A stretch of 64,000 nt of DNA. Origin: Winogradskyella sp. MH6 (GTDB taxonomy: Bacteria > Bacteroidota > Bacteroidia > Flavobacteriales > Flavobacteriaceae). Every line of letters begins with the position of its first letter. Position 1 is the first letter of the stretch. The position numbers were made by a program, and so were the translations under genes. The notes beneath the pieces were generated by a model that was not told the origin of the DNA, did no database searches, and worked only from the letters and a program-made list of their open reading frames with translations. The DNA lies in assembly GCF_022810765.1 (NCBI RefSeq), contig NZ_CP094494.1:2170001-2234000 (forward strand), read 5' to 3'. Positions 53,701 to 61,660 of the stretch are shown piece after piece.

Positions 53701-54161
53701 GTTTCTTGGTAGATGTCTAATGGGTTGCCATCTTGGTCTACAGGCCCTTGATTTGGGTAAGCCCATGCGTTGTTGTGATGAGGTTCGTCTACCGTAAAGA
53801 TGTAATATAAATCATGGTTTGTTGGGTGAGGAACAATAAGACCAGAAGATGTGCTTGAAGGGTCGCCAAGTAAACCTGTACCTCCAAAATAATTACCGTT
53901 TGGCATAATTTGGTAGTTTCTATTCCAAACAGTTCTTCCATCTGTATAAAAAAGTAAATTTCCGCTTGGATCAGAGATTGAAGAACATCCTTCGTTTGTG
54001 CTTATTGTATTTATAGCAGAGTTAACAGAAGTAACATTACCTGTATTAACATCAAAAACCAATCCTGCACCATTTCCAAAATACCAATGAGAAGCTTCGC
54101 CTTGAGCTAACACAATTAAATTAAAAAGCAAAGCAAATAGTAAGGCGAATCTTTTTTTCAT
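50769..54161 (-). CDS. T9SS type B secreted protein with beta-propeller and PKD domain (1130 aa)
   Basis: Called from the ATG at 54161 (MKKRFALLFALLFNLIVLAQ, clear signal peptide); the frame runs 15 codons further to a TTG, which would bury the signal. Order: a WD40/PD40-like propeller (about 22-420; WYFGNGAGLVFDV, SSPDGSKLVICHN, SADSKKLYATH, LGPDGKVYITN), a PKD domain (about 440-520; WDFGDGTTSNEVNPNHTY), four Cys-repeats, an Ig-like module, and a type B sorting domain (PKFFTPNNDGTNDFW, GWDGTYNG, FSLKR). It heads a three-gene unit with the next two genes. The propeller-PKD-sorting plan is common in large gliding-associated proteins of this phylum. Confidence 0.9.
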   Translation of the reverse strand: MKKRFALLFALLFNLIVLAQGEASHWYFGNGAGLVFDVNTGNVTSVNSAINTISTNEGCSSISDPSGNLLFYTDGRTVWNRNYQIMPNGNYFGGTGLLGDPSSTSSGLIVPHPTNHDLYYIFTVDEPHHNNAWAYPNQGPVDQDGNPLDIYQETTNIGGTIPQDDDGFNNGLNYSLVDLTLNGGLGDVVPEEKNIHLITYNENDPVETAYKCAEKITAVEHADGTSYWLITQFINRFYAFRIDENGVNNTPVVSQITPLINTDGYRRNAIGYLKSSPDGSKLVICHNQNFNIPSVTQFSNNSGSVWLYDFNTETGVVSNPTNVLDNVVAYGADFSADSKKLYATHNGSVSQFNLEAADINNSQVVLYTNTGNRGAIQLGPDGKVYITNPSFISFMDVINNPEELGLACNYEENGISLAPGTSTRLGLPPFIQSFLIARIQSENTCLGDNTEFSITTSEEFNSILWDFGDGTTSNEVNPNHTYSNTNTYSVSATITTDSEVKTFVSPVTIHNIPTAFETTNMQDCGINGNGVSTFNLADKNTEILQNQDENLYDVRYFESFENAENLENEIVAPYTNTTNPQAIYARVENKSNTDCFDITTFNLEVFNTPQIVQLNNIEFCDDEGDVTDGFASIELGDLIPSIRGNQSETDTSITFHTTQQDADDNTASLPLTYATNSAEIFVRIENTNKTDCYSTESFLLTINDAPVANNISIVQCDEDGIPEGFTSFNINLFNDDVVNNEPNRSVSYYLSLVDAENEENEIDADAFENFFNPQIIYARVINTTTGCVSYSEVSLEVSTTSSNDTSILACDTDGTEDGFMAFNLTTSNPIILAGAPVGLDVEYYETYEDALLENNALSDTYTNTTPYNQIIYARVENSNSCYGISEVELIVNELPDIETEFETLYCLNSFPETIVLDAGIINDSPSNFTYSWSTTETTSTIEVNEPGTYTVSVFNSNNCSKQRTITVLPSNIATIDNIEVVDASNNNSITILVSGEGDYEYALDDIDGPYQDSNVFEDISPGLYTVFVRDKNDCGIADELVSVIGFPKFFTPNNDGTNDFWQVRGINNQFQANSLIFIFDRYGKLLTKLNPLSSGWDGTYNGANMPASDYWFKVELEDGRTFTSHFSLKR

Positions 54162-54258
54162 AACAATTTTGTTGTACAGCAATATACGTATAATACTATA
54201 TAACAACTAGAACTTAAAAACTCCTAGATTTAGTATTAAAACTACATAGCTATTACTA

Positions 54259-54266
54259 CAAAGCTA
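54259..54266 (-). promoter_or_regulatory. -7-like box (TAGCTTTG) upstream of the propeller gene
   Basis: The minus strand matches TAnnTTTG next to the ABC permease stop, about 97 bp before the ATG at 54161. It would give a long leader; a weak call. Confidence 0.3.
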
Positions 54267-55100
54267 TTATAAATCTCGCTTTTTTAACAATTGATAAGAT
54301 AAAAAGATAAAAAGTGCAGACCAACCTAATACGATGGCAATTTCGTACCAATGTACTGCATAATCGTAAGATAAATCTTCATCTATCTGATTGGCTAATG
54401 CTTGTACTGCTGATAACCTAGAACCAGGCTCGTCAATTAAATTCCATAAGGATTTAAAAGGCATATATTGGTAGATGTTGTCTGCGAAGTCTGTACCTCT
54501 ATTGTAGGCAGACACTACGCTCCAACTAATAAATTCTATTAAGAATAAGACAACCATTGTTGCCACTGCAAATGCAGATCGTTTTATTAGAACTCCTAGA
54601 AATAAACCAAAAGAGAAAAACCCAACAAGTTTAACAAAGAAGGCGAGTAAATATTCTAAATCTGTAAAAACTATTGAAGGTTCTGTGTAGCTAGAGTATA
54701 TATAACCTAAAACTAATGATACAAGAAATACAAAAACTGTAGATATTAGCGAGAATGCTAAAACCATATAAAATTTAGATAGTATAAACTCTTTTTTGCT
54801 TAAACCATCTATGAGGTTTTGTTTTAAGGTTTTGTTACTGTACTCGTTAGATACCATAGAAACAATAACCAGCAACAAGAAAAACTTTAATAATCCAGCG
54901 ACAAATGTGTTAAAGTGCCAGATATACGGGAAATTAAAAATGCCCATTTCAGCTAAATGAAATTTAACTGGACCAATATCAAATTTTATGACAGCAAAAA
55001 GAGCTATTAGTACAAGTAAAATGAAGTAGGTAAGTATAAGTATTCTACTTGCTTTATTATATCTTAATTTATCAAATTCTATTTTTAATAATCTTAACAT
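54267..55100 (-). CDS. ABC-2 type permease
   Basis: A 277-residue inner-membrane protein with six predicted helices (about 18-38, 61-83, 104-130, 148-172, 178-200, 245-268), the usual plan of small ABC-2 permeases. The segment SNEYSNKTLKQNLIDGLSKKEFILSKF (about 84-110) is the coupling helix typical of this group. It starts 23 bp after the ATPase gene stop and must be its partner. The exporter's substrate is unknown; similar pairs export lipids, small molecules or peptides. The neighbouring T9SS cluster could be coincidental. Confidence 0.88.
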   Translation of the reverse strand: MLRLLKIEFDKLRYNKASRILILTYFILLVLIALFAVIKFDIGPVKFHLAEMGIFNFPYIWHFNTFVAGLLKFFLLLVIVSMVSNEYSNKTLKQNLIDGLSKKEFILSKFYMVLAFSLISTVFVFLVSLVLGYIYSSYTEPSIVFTDLEYLLAFFVKLVGFFSFGLFLGVLIKRSAFAVATMVVLFLIEFISWSVVSAYNRGTDFADNIYQYMPFKSLWNLIDEPGSRLSAVQALANQIDEDLSYDYAVHWYEIAIVLGWSALFIFLSYQLLKKRDL

Positions 55101-55123
55101 GATGTGGTTGGTTGTGCTTAGTT

Positions 55124-56053
55124 TTAATTTAATTTTCCTATTTCTTGATTAATCTCATTTTCATCTGTTAGTTGTAAGAATTGTTCTTCAAGGCTTTCTT
55201 TACGTTTTACTAAATGAGATAGAATTATGCCTTTATCAAACATCATTTTATTAAAGTCTGAAGCTGACATAGGTTCATTTAAAAAAGCAGTTATTAACTC
55301 TCCTTCAATTTTAAGCCTACTAAAATTTGGATGAGACTCTAAAATTGAAATAAGCTCTTTCTTTTTGTCAGTTTTTAATTCAAAAAAGCCATGACTACTA
55401 ATCATTTCATCAACACGACCTGAATATAATTTTTCACCTTTTCTTAGAACAACAACATGAGAGCATACTTTTTCTACTTCGTCCAAAAGGTGAGAAGCCA
55501 ATAAAATGGTTGTGCCACCAGCCGCTATATCTTTTATGATTTGACGTATTTGATGAATGCCTTGAGGGTCTAAACCGTTAGTAGGTTCATCTAAAATTAA
55601 TATTTCAGGATCGTTAAGTAAGGCAGAAGCAATTGCTAAACGCTGTTTCATTCCTAAAGAATAGGTCTTAAACTTATGATGTTTTCTTTCTAAAAGACCT
55701 ACTATTTCAAGTTTTTCATCAATTTTATTATGGTCAACACCTTTTATTCTACAGACCAATTTTAGGTTTTGTTCTGCAGTCATGTAAGGGTAAAAATTAG
55801 GTCGCTCTATAATAGCACCTACTTGCTTTAAAGCATCATGCGTAGATGTGTTTCCGTTAAACCATTTAAAGTCTCCACTGGTTTTATTCACAACATTAAG
55901 TACAATGCCTAAAGTGGTAGATTTACCACTTCCATTAGGTCCTAAAATGCCATATACATTGCCTTTATTTATTGTGAAGCTTAAATCTTTTACAGCCGTA
56001 AGTGAACCGAACTTTTTAGTAAGATTGCTAATTGTAAGAATGGGTTGTTCCAA
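55124..56053 (-). CDS. ABC transporter ATP-binding protein
   Basis: A 309-residue ATPase. Walker A is GPNGSGKSTT (about 39-48), the signature is YSLGMKQRLAIA, Walker B is ILILDEPTNGLDPQG, and the H-loop is LASHLLDEVEKVCSH. The ~80-residue C-terminal tail is typical of bacitracin-type/NatA ATPases. The first codon available is TTG (56053), and no ATG gives a full N-terminal strand, so a TTG start is proposed. The permease follows 23 bp downstream. Confidence 0.9.
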   Translation of the reverse strand: MEQPILTISNLTKKFGSLTAVKDLSFTINKGNVYGILGPNGSGKSTTLGIVLNVVNKTSGDFKWFNGNTSTHDALKQVGAIIERPNFYPYMTAEQNLKLVCRIKGVDHNKIDEKLEIVGLLERKHHKFKTYSLGMKQRLAIASALLNDPEILILDEPTNGLDPQGIHQIRQIIKDIAAGGTTILLASHLLDEVEKVCSHVVVLRKGEKLYSGRVDEMISSHGFFELKTDKKKELISILESHPNFSRLKIEGELITAFLNEPMSASDFNKMMFDKGIILSHLVKRKESLEEQFLQLTDENEINQEIGKLN

Positions 56054-56174
56054 AATTGATTGGTTTTTAATACTGAAAATGCAGCATTGATTGGTTATGT
56101 AAGTAAGACGAGCGTTTAAAATATTTGTTACAAGATAACGATATAAAACCTTATTTTAGTACTAATTAGTTGAT

Positions 56175-57236
56175 ATGGAAGATTTAAAAATTTCTAAAAA
56201 GAAACCATCTTATCCAATTAGTGATAAGTTGCATAGTTATCTGAAATCCTATAACAGAAATATACGATTGCCTATTTTTTATGATGATTTGTTGCGTTTT
56301 CAAGGTTCGGTTGTGGTTTATGATAAAAATGATGAAGACACACTTTGGGTGCGTGTTTATTACAATGAGTTTGAACGTGAAGAAATTGATCGAAGTCTAA
56401 AGCTTGTATATTCTATTTTGATTTCTGATGGTAATGAAGACATTTTTAAATATCTTAATGTAGATGCTGTAGATTATTGTACGTTCGGAAATTCTAAACC
56501 TTTTAGAGTTAAGGTAAGAAATATATTGAATGATAATTACACGTACTTCTATGTTAAAAAAGGCGATGCCTCTAGAGTTTATGGATTAGAACTGGAGCAC
56601 ATGTTATCTCCATACAATTTAAACTTTTTGGTTTATAAAGATACTTTAATAGAAGAGCATATTGCAGGTATTCCTGGTGATGAATTTATAAAAAATATGT
56701 TGCCACAACGTACTGAATCTGAAAAATCCCAAATAGCAAAAGAGTTTGTGAAGTTTAATGAACGTTGTATGATTAGGTTACTAGGAGATATGCGTTCTTA
56801 CAACTATGTTATAGTACCTACTCACGATTTTGACCATGTGGTTTATAAAATAAGAGCCATAGATTTTGACCAACAGAGCTATGAAGGAAAATTAAAAATT
56901 TACAGACCTCAATTTTTTAAAGAAAACTACAAGATGGTAGAATTAGTACGAGATCGTATTCAGAAAGAATCTATAGACCAATACAAAATAGAAGAGCGAT
57001 CTATTATTGCTAAGCGTATGATAAGTTACCAAAATAGAATTGATGAGTTATTAGATTGCATGGAAAACGATATAATTTCTATTCCAAAACATATAGACTT
57101 ATTGAAAGAGGAAATTTATAACTACACAAATGATGTAGAGTTTAGACGCTGCCAAAATATGGGAGGTATATTAAAAAATGCCTTAGATTTCGTAAAGCGA
57201 AATTACCAAGGCATTAATATGAAAAATTTCTTTTAG
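56175..57236 (+). CDS. Unassigned 353-residue protein with a possible kinase-like core
   Basis: Soluble, no signal or membrane segment; mixed in the first half and strongly helical in the last 100 residues. I do not recognise a named family. The centre reads HIAGIPGDEF, ERCMIRLLGDMRSYNYVIVP, and IRAIDFDQQSYEGK. An Asp followed by ...YN and then an I-D-F-D strand recalls the catalytic HxDxxxxN and D(F)G/D loops of HipA/CotH/aminoglycoside-type kinases, but the N-terminal Lys and P-loop equivalents are not certain. It is a single gene, convergent with the pRiA4b ORF-3-like gene 5 bp away. Confidence 0.7.
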   Translation: MEDLKISKKKPSYPISDKLHSYLKSYNRNIRLPIFYDDLLRFQGSVVVYDKNDEDTLWVRVYYNEFEREEIDRSLKLVYSILISDGNEDIFKYLNVDAVDYCTFGNSKPFRVKVRNILNDNYTYFYVKKGDASRVYGLELEHMLSPYNLNFLVYKDTLIEEHIAGIPGDEFIKNMLPQRTESEKSQIAKEFVKFNERCMIRLLGDMRSYNYVIVPTHDFDHVVYKIRAIDFDQQSYEGKLKIYRPQFFKENYKMVELVRDRIQKESIDQYKIEERSIIAKRMISYQNRIDELLDCMENDIISIPKHIDLLKEEIYNYTNDVEFRRCQNMGGILKNALDFVKRNYQGINMKNFF

Positions 57237-57241
57237 TCTTT

Positions 57242-57757
57242 TTAGTTCCAGTTCTCGTCAAAATCTAGATTCTCGTAATCATCAATATCTAGATCATCAT
57301 CAAACTCGTTAAAGGCATCATCATCTTCAGCTTCAAAAGATTTATCTGGTGCTTCGTCAGGAATTTGACCGTGAACAAACATTAGGTTAGGGTAATCTGT
57401 ACCTTGGGCTTCGTCTACAATTTCAGCAAGCTCTACGTAAAATGTCCACATACTTAAGAAATCATAAACGTAGATTAGTTTTGGTGAAGCCTCGTGTACA
57501 ACATCTTTGATAACCGTTGTACTCATCATTTTAACTTCATTACCAGCTTCACTCATGTCGAACATGGCAATTTCTTCACCTTGGTTCCATTCGTCATCGC
57601 TAATATAAAAAGAAGCCATTTCCATACCATCAAAGCCAAAAGATTGGGTAATGATGTTATGCAAATCTTCCATTGTGTCGGTTTCACGAATTTCTAAATC
57701 GCGAAACACATCGTCTTCTGTGTCGTTGTCTAATATGACTCTAAATCTGTAAATCAT
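57242..57757 (-). CDS. Plasmid pRiA4b ORF-3-like protein
   Basis: A 171-residue acidic protein. The opening IYRFRVILDNDTEDDVFRDLEIRETDTMEDLHNIITQSFGFD and the strand LIYVYDFLSMWTFYVELAEI are the hallmarks of the pRiA4b ORF-3 family (also called IS1096 passenger TnpR-like), a small alpha-beta fold of unknown function. The C-terminal 30 residues are almost all Asp/Glu/Asn. No transposon features surround it. It lies 14 bp after ctaA and ends the cca-GNAT-ctaA run. Confidence 0.82.
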   Translation of the reverse strand: MIYRFRVILDNDTEDDVFRDLEIRETDTMEDLHNIITQSFGFDGMEMASFYISDDEWNQGEEIAMFDMSEAGNEVKMMSTTVIKDVVHEASPKLIYVYDFLSMWTFYVELAEIVDEAQGTDYPNLMFVHGQIPDEAPDKSFEAEDDDAFNEFDDDLDIDDYENLDFDENWN

Positions 57758-57771
57758 GGTGCAAATTTAAA

Positions 57772-58788
57772 CTATTTACTAAAACGATGCAGTGTAAAAA
57801 CCATACAACTCAATAAAATAAATGCAACAACCTGATGCAAAACACCTAACCAAACTGGCACAGCCAATAATAGCGTAAGTACACCCAGTAAAAACTGAAT
57901 ACCAACCACAAGCAGAAGACTGTTAACACCTTTAGTTTGCCATTTGGTAATGTCTTTTCGAGTGGCTTTGTACCAAATTGATAAAATGAAAATCACTACA
58001 ACATATGCTAATGTTCTGTGTATAAATTGTACACCACTTTTTCCTTCAATAAAGTTGAGGTATTTTGGGTTATGTTCTGTGTAAACAGTTTCATGAATAA
58101 GTTTGCCTTCACTCATAAAAGGCCAGTGATTGTGTATCCAACCTGCATCTAACCCAGCTACAAAAGCACCATAAATAATCTGAATGATTAATACAACTAG
58201 ACCTATTCTGATAAAATTTCTAAGTTTAGTGTCTATAGCTTTTTTATTAGGAAACATTAAATCTAATGCGACCCAAAATGTATAGGCAAAGGTTAAAAAT
58301 GCAGTGGTTAAATGTGCAGCTAGCCTGTAATGACTTACGTCTGGTCTATCAACCAAACCACTTTTTACCATATACCAGCCAAGGAATCCTTGAAATCCTC
58401 CCATAAGGAGCAGAATAATGGATTTTTTTATGGTTGGTTTAGAAAGTTGTTTTCTAATTAAAAAATAAATAAACGGAATAATGAACACCAAACCAATAAA
58501 ACGACCAATGACACGGTGGATCCATTCCCAAAAATAAATGTCTTTAAAATCTTCTAAAGTAAAGTGGTTGTTGAGTTTTTGGTATTCAGGATATTGCTTG
58601 TAAAGCTCAAAGGCTTCATTCCATTCAACCTCATTCATAGGTGGGATTGTTCCTGATATTAGCTTATAATTAGAAATGGAAAGACCAGAATGTGTAAGCC
58701 TGGTAATACCACCAACAACAACCATAATAAAAATTAAAATACAACCTGTAAGTAGCCAGTAGATTACGGCTTTATTATCTTTTTTCAT
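57772..58788 (-). CDS. ctaA: Heme A synthase (COX15/CtaA)
   Basis: A 338-residue membrane enzyme with eight predicted helices, which hydroxylates the C8 methyl of heme O to give heme A for cytochrome oxidase. Heme-ligand histidines can be read in each repeat half: THSGLSISNYKLISG (His33), WEWIHRVIGR (His91), SHYRLAAHLT (His153/159), FIHRTLAYVV and VLHQVVAF. The length and EWNEAFELYKQYPEY insert match the proteobacterial/eukaryotic COX15 type rather than the short Bacillus CtaA. It overlaps the upstream GNAT gene by 14 bp. Confidence 0.93.
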   Translation of the reverse strand: MKKDNKAVIYWLLTGCILIFIMVVVGGITRLTHSGLSISNYKLISGTIPPMNEVEWNEAFELYKQYPEYQKLNNHFTLEDFKDIYFWEWIHRVIGRFIGLVFIIPFIYFLIRKQLSKPTIKKSIILLLMGGFQGFLGWYMVKSGLVDRPDVSHYRLAAHLTTAFLTFAYTFWVALDLMFPNKKAIDTKLRNFIRIGLVVLIIQIIYGAFVAGLDAGWIHNHWPFMSEGKLIHETVYTEHNPKYLNFIEGKSGVQFIHRTLAYVVVIFILSIWYKATRKDITKWQTKGVNSLLLVVGIQFLLGVLTLLLAVPVWLGVLHQVVAFILLSCMVFTLHRFSK

Positions 58789-59239
58789 TTTGTAAATTTT
58801 TCATAAAACAAAGGCTGTTTTTTATTCCTTTGTATTGTCCGTAGTTAGGAATTATAGCGTAAAAGTTCTTTTTATAAAATTCAACAGCTTCAATCTGTCT
58901 AATTCCTGTTTCTAGTATACATGAATCATAGTTTAATTCAGAAGCCCATTTTTCAAGTTCATTTAAAATTAATGAAGCTATGCCTTTTCCTCTGTTTTTC
59001 TCTAAAGTATACATGCGCTTTATTTCAACACTATTGTTCTCAAAATCTTTAAAAGCTCCACAGCCTACAGGTTTGTCTTCTGTATAAGCGATTACAACAT
59101 GTTTAAGGTTTTCTATAGAGTTGTACTGATTGTAAAAGTCATGCTCATCTCCATCAGTAATCCTTAAATAGGCATCGAGTTGTTTAACCAGATCAACAAA
59201 ATCTTTATTAGAAGAATCAGTTCTTTTTAACCTAATCAT
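58775..59239 (-). CDS. GNAT family N-acetyltransferase
   Basis: A 154-residue acetyl-CoA-dependent transferase. The core motif A is in [29 protein letters not shown] (the R/QxxGxG/A loop as RGKGIA), followed by the [18 protein letters not shown] motif B. The substrate is unknown. It sits between cca (4-bp ATGA overlap) and ctaA (14-bp overlap), so it is translationally coupled to both. Confidence 0.88.
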   Translation of the reverse strand: MIRLKRTDSSNKDFVDLVKQLDAYLRITDGDEHDFYNQYNSIENLKHVVIAYTEDKPVGCGAFKDFENNSVEIKRMYTLEKNRGKGIASLILNELEKWASELNYDSCILETGIRQIEAVEFYKKNFYAIIPNYGQYKGIKNSLCFMKNLQNEKR

Positions 59240-60651
59240 ACCGCTACAGTAAGTCCTAATTTTTTTCCTTTTTCTATCATTAATTGATATGCAGCTTCAT
59301 GTTCATTTGGTATATCACCTTCTAAAATGGCTTCTTTTATGGCTTCCTTTATAATTCCAATCTCTTTTGAAGGCTTTAAATTAAAAGCTTTCATTATTTC
59401 TTCGCCAGAAACTGGTGGTTGAAAATTACGCACACGATCACGTTCTTCAACTTCAACAATTTTATCTCTTACAAGTTTAAAGTTGTTATGATACTTCTTG
59501 AACTTTTTAGGATTTTTTGTTGTAATATCTGCTTCGCACAATGTCATTAAATCATCAACATGCTCACCAGCATCAAACACTAGTCGTCTCACGGCAGAAT
59601 CAGTAACTTCAGTGGCTAAAACAATTGGACGAGAACTCATGAGTACCATTTTTTGAACAAATTTCATTTTGTCATTCAATGGCATTTTTAATCTTTTGAA
59701 AAGTTTGTAAACCATTTTAGAACCTACAAACTCATGGGCATGAAACGTCCAACCAACTTTTTTATGGAATTTTTTGGTTGGAGCTTTTCCAATATCGTGT
59801 AGAAGTGCAGCCCAGCGTAACCAAAGGTTGTCAGTAGTTTCACAAATATTGTCAACTACTTCTAAGGTGTGATAAAAATTATCTTTATGACGTTGGCCTT
59901 CAACTTCATCAATACCTTTAAGTGCTGTGAGTTCTGGAAGAATGTAATCTAAAAGTCCTGTTTTTTCTAGAAGTTTAAAACCAATTGACGGTTTATCACT
60001 TTCAAGAATTTTATTTAGTTCAGTTACAATACGCTCTTTGGTGATGATTTTTATACGCTCTTTATTATCTGCAATAGCTTTAAGTGACTGCTCTTCAATT
60101 TTGAAATTTAATTGCGTCGCAAAGCGAATAGCACGCATCATTCTAAGTGGGTCGTCACTATAGGTTATATTAGGATCTAGAGGTGTTCTTATAATACCTT
60201 TCTCCAAGTCTTCGATTCCATTAAATGGATCTAACAGTTCTCCAAAATTAGCTTTGTTGAGGCTTAATGCTAAAGCGTTAATCGTAAAGTCACGACGATT
60301 TTGATCATCTTGTAGAGTTCCGTTTTCAACAATGGGATTTCTACTATTTTCATGATAGCTTTCTTTCCGAGCACCTACAAATTCAACCTCAATGTCATCG
60401 TAGCGCAACATTGCTGTACCATAGGTTTTAAATATTTGAACCTTAGGATTTGTTTCTAGGTTTTTAGAAACTTGTTGTGCCAATTCAATACCACTACCAA
60501 CAGCAACCACATCGATGTCTTTGGCATCTCCACGCTCTAAAAGATAATCGCGTACAAAGCCACCAATCACATAACAATCTAGCTGCAATTCTTCAGAAGA
60601 TTGTGAAATGATTTTAAAAATTTGGTGTTTTAGAGCTTGTGTGTGAGTCAT
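59236..60651 (-). CDS. cca: CCA tRNA nucleotidyltransferase / poly(A) polymerase with HD domain
   Basis: A 471-residue class II nucleotidyltransferase. The catalytic head is [12 protein letters not shown] and KDIDVVAVG (about 27-50; two Asp for Mg); then [12 protein letters not shown] (about 138-149), [13 protein letters not shown], and a C-terminal HD domain with [14 protein letters not shown] (about 284-297). CCA-adding enzymes of this plan repair or add the 3' CCA of tRNA. It heads the run with GNAT, ctaA and the pRiA4b-like gene, and has a TATCTTTG box 27 bp upstream. Confidence 0.92.
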   Translation of the reverse strand: MTHTQALKHQIFKIISQSSEELQLDCYVIGGFVRDYLLERGDAKDIDVVAVGSGIELAQQVSKNLETNPKVQIFKTYGTAMLRYDDIEVEFVGARKESYHENSRNPIVENGTLQDDQNRRDFTINALALSLNKANFGELLDPFNGIEDLEKGIIRTPLDPNITYSDDPLRMMRAIRFATQLNFKIEEQSLKAIADNKERIKIITKERIVTELNKILESDKPSIGFKLLEKTGLLDYILPELTALKGIDEVEGQRHKDNFYHTLEVVDNICETTDNLWLRWAALLHDIGKAPTKKFHKKVGWTFHAHEFVGSKMVYKLFKRLKMPLNDKMKFVQKMVLMSSRPIVLATEVTDSAVRRLVFDAGEHVDDLMTLCEADITTKNPKKFKKYHNNFKLVRDKIVEVEERDRVRNFQPPVSGEEIMKAFNLKPSKEIGIIKEAIKEAILEGDIPNEHEAAYQLMIEKGKKLGLTVAV

Positions 60652-60678
60652 TGTAAAATCCTATAACATTAGGGTTTG

Positions 60679-60686
60679 CAAAGATA
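60679..60686 (-). promoter_or_regulatory. -7 promoter box (TATCTTTG) for the cca operon
   Basis: The minus strand matches TAnnTTTG, 27 bp upstream of the cca ATG. No -33 match was seen. Confidence 0.5.
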
Positions 60687-60769
60687 ATACTTACAGCAGT
60701 CGTTTTAAAATGAAATAACCATTTATTATGTTTAAAACAATTGATATTTTTACAGTATAATTTTAGCTA

Positions 60770-61660
60770 ATGAATTTCTTCAAGAGAAAATTTTATCAAA
60801 TACTTTCCAAGTATCTTAAGAGCAAGACTGGTGCTAATTTGGCTTATATAAAAGCACAGTATTATTTAAAGAATGAAAAGCGATTAAATATAGATCAGCC
60901 GGAAGAGTTTATGGAAAAACTACAATGGTTGAAAATGAATGTTTACAATGAGAAGTATAAGGATTTTGTAGATAAGTATGAGGTTAGAGATTTTGTTAAA
61001 AACAAAGTTGGAAGTAAATATCTTGTCGATTTTATTGGTGTATATGATAATGTGGATGATATAGATTTTGAAGAATTGCCAAATCAATTTGCCCTCAAAG
61101 GGACTCATGGGTCTGGTTATAATGTTATTGTGGAAGATAAATCTAAAATAAATGGGGATGAAGTAAAAAAAACGCTAAAAAAATTTTTAGAACTTAATTA
61201 TTACGACAAGTATAAAGAGCCTATTTATCGTACGATTAAACCTAGAATCCTAGCTGAGCATTACTTGGATCAAACTGATAGTGAAAATATTGTAGATTAT
61301 AAGTTTTTCTGTATTCATGGTAAGCCAAAATACATTTGGACTAAAACATTCTATAATGGGAAATATAGAAATTGCTACTACGATTTAGAATGGAATAAGG
61401 TTAAGGGAGATTCTAATTCAAAAAATTTTTTAGATAAAGATTTACCAAAACCAAGTAACCTAGGAGAATTAATAGATATTGCTGAAAAGTTATCTAGCGA
61501 GTTTATATTTGTACGTGTAGACCTCTATTCTATAAATGGAAAACCTTATTTTGGAGAACTTACATTTTTTCCCTGGGCAGCTCTTAAACGTTTATCGGTA
61601 GAAAGATTAAATAAAGAACTAGGCAATTTAATACATTTACCTATTGAAGTTGATGCTTAG
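60770..61660 (+). CDS. TupA-like ATP-grasp protein
   Basis: A 296-residue protein like the teichuronopeptide-biosynthesis TupA family of ATP-grasp ligases. Segments seen: EEFMEKLQWLKMN, YEVRDFVKNKVG, FALKGTHGSGYNVIVEDKS (nucleotide-binding loop), RILAEHYL, VDYKFFCIHGKPKYIW, and FVRVDLYSINGKPYFGELTFFPWA (metal-binding region with Asp and Glu). In other bacteria such genes occur in capsule and O-antigen loci, where they probably attach amino acids or peptides to glycans. Its last 20 bp overlap the convergent glycosyltransferase gene. Confidence 0.82.
   Translation: MNFFKRKFYQILSKYLKSKTGANLAYIKAQYYLKNEKRLNIDQPEEFMEKLQWLKMNVYNEKYKDFVDKYEVRDFVKNKVGSKYLVDFIGVYDNVDDIDFEELPNQFALKGTHGSGYNVIVEDKSKINGDEVKKTLKKFLELNYYDKYKEPIYRTIKPRILAEHYLDQTDSENIVDYKFFCIHGKPKYIWTKTFYNGKYRNCYYDLEWNKVKGDSNSKNFLDKDLPKPSNLGELIDIAEKLSSEFIFVRVDLYSINGKPYFGELTFFPWAALKRLSVERLNKELGNLIHLPIEVDA

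Noticed and set aside
28781-54161. A prophage or integrative element carrying the giant genes
   Set aside because: No integrase, phage structural gene, tRNA target or flanking repeat was seen, and the base composition looks like the neighbours.
57242-57757. A transposon remnant, from the IS1096/pRiA4b family name
   Set aside because: No transposase or terminal inverted repeats are near; the gene sits in a housekeeping operon. The name is historical.
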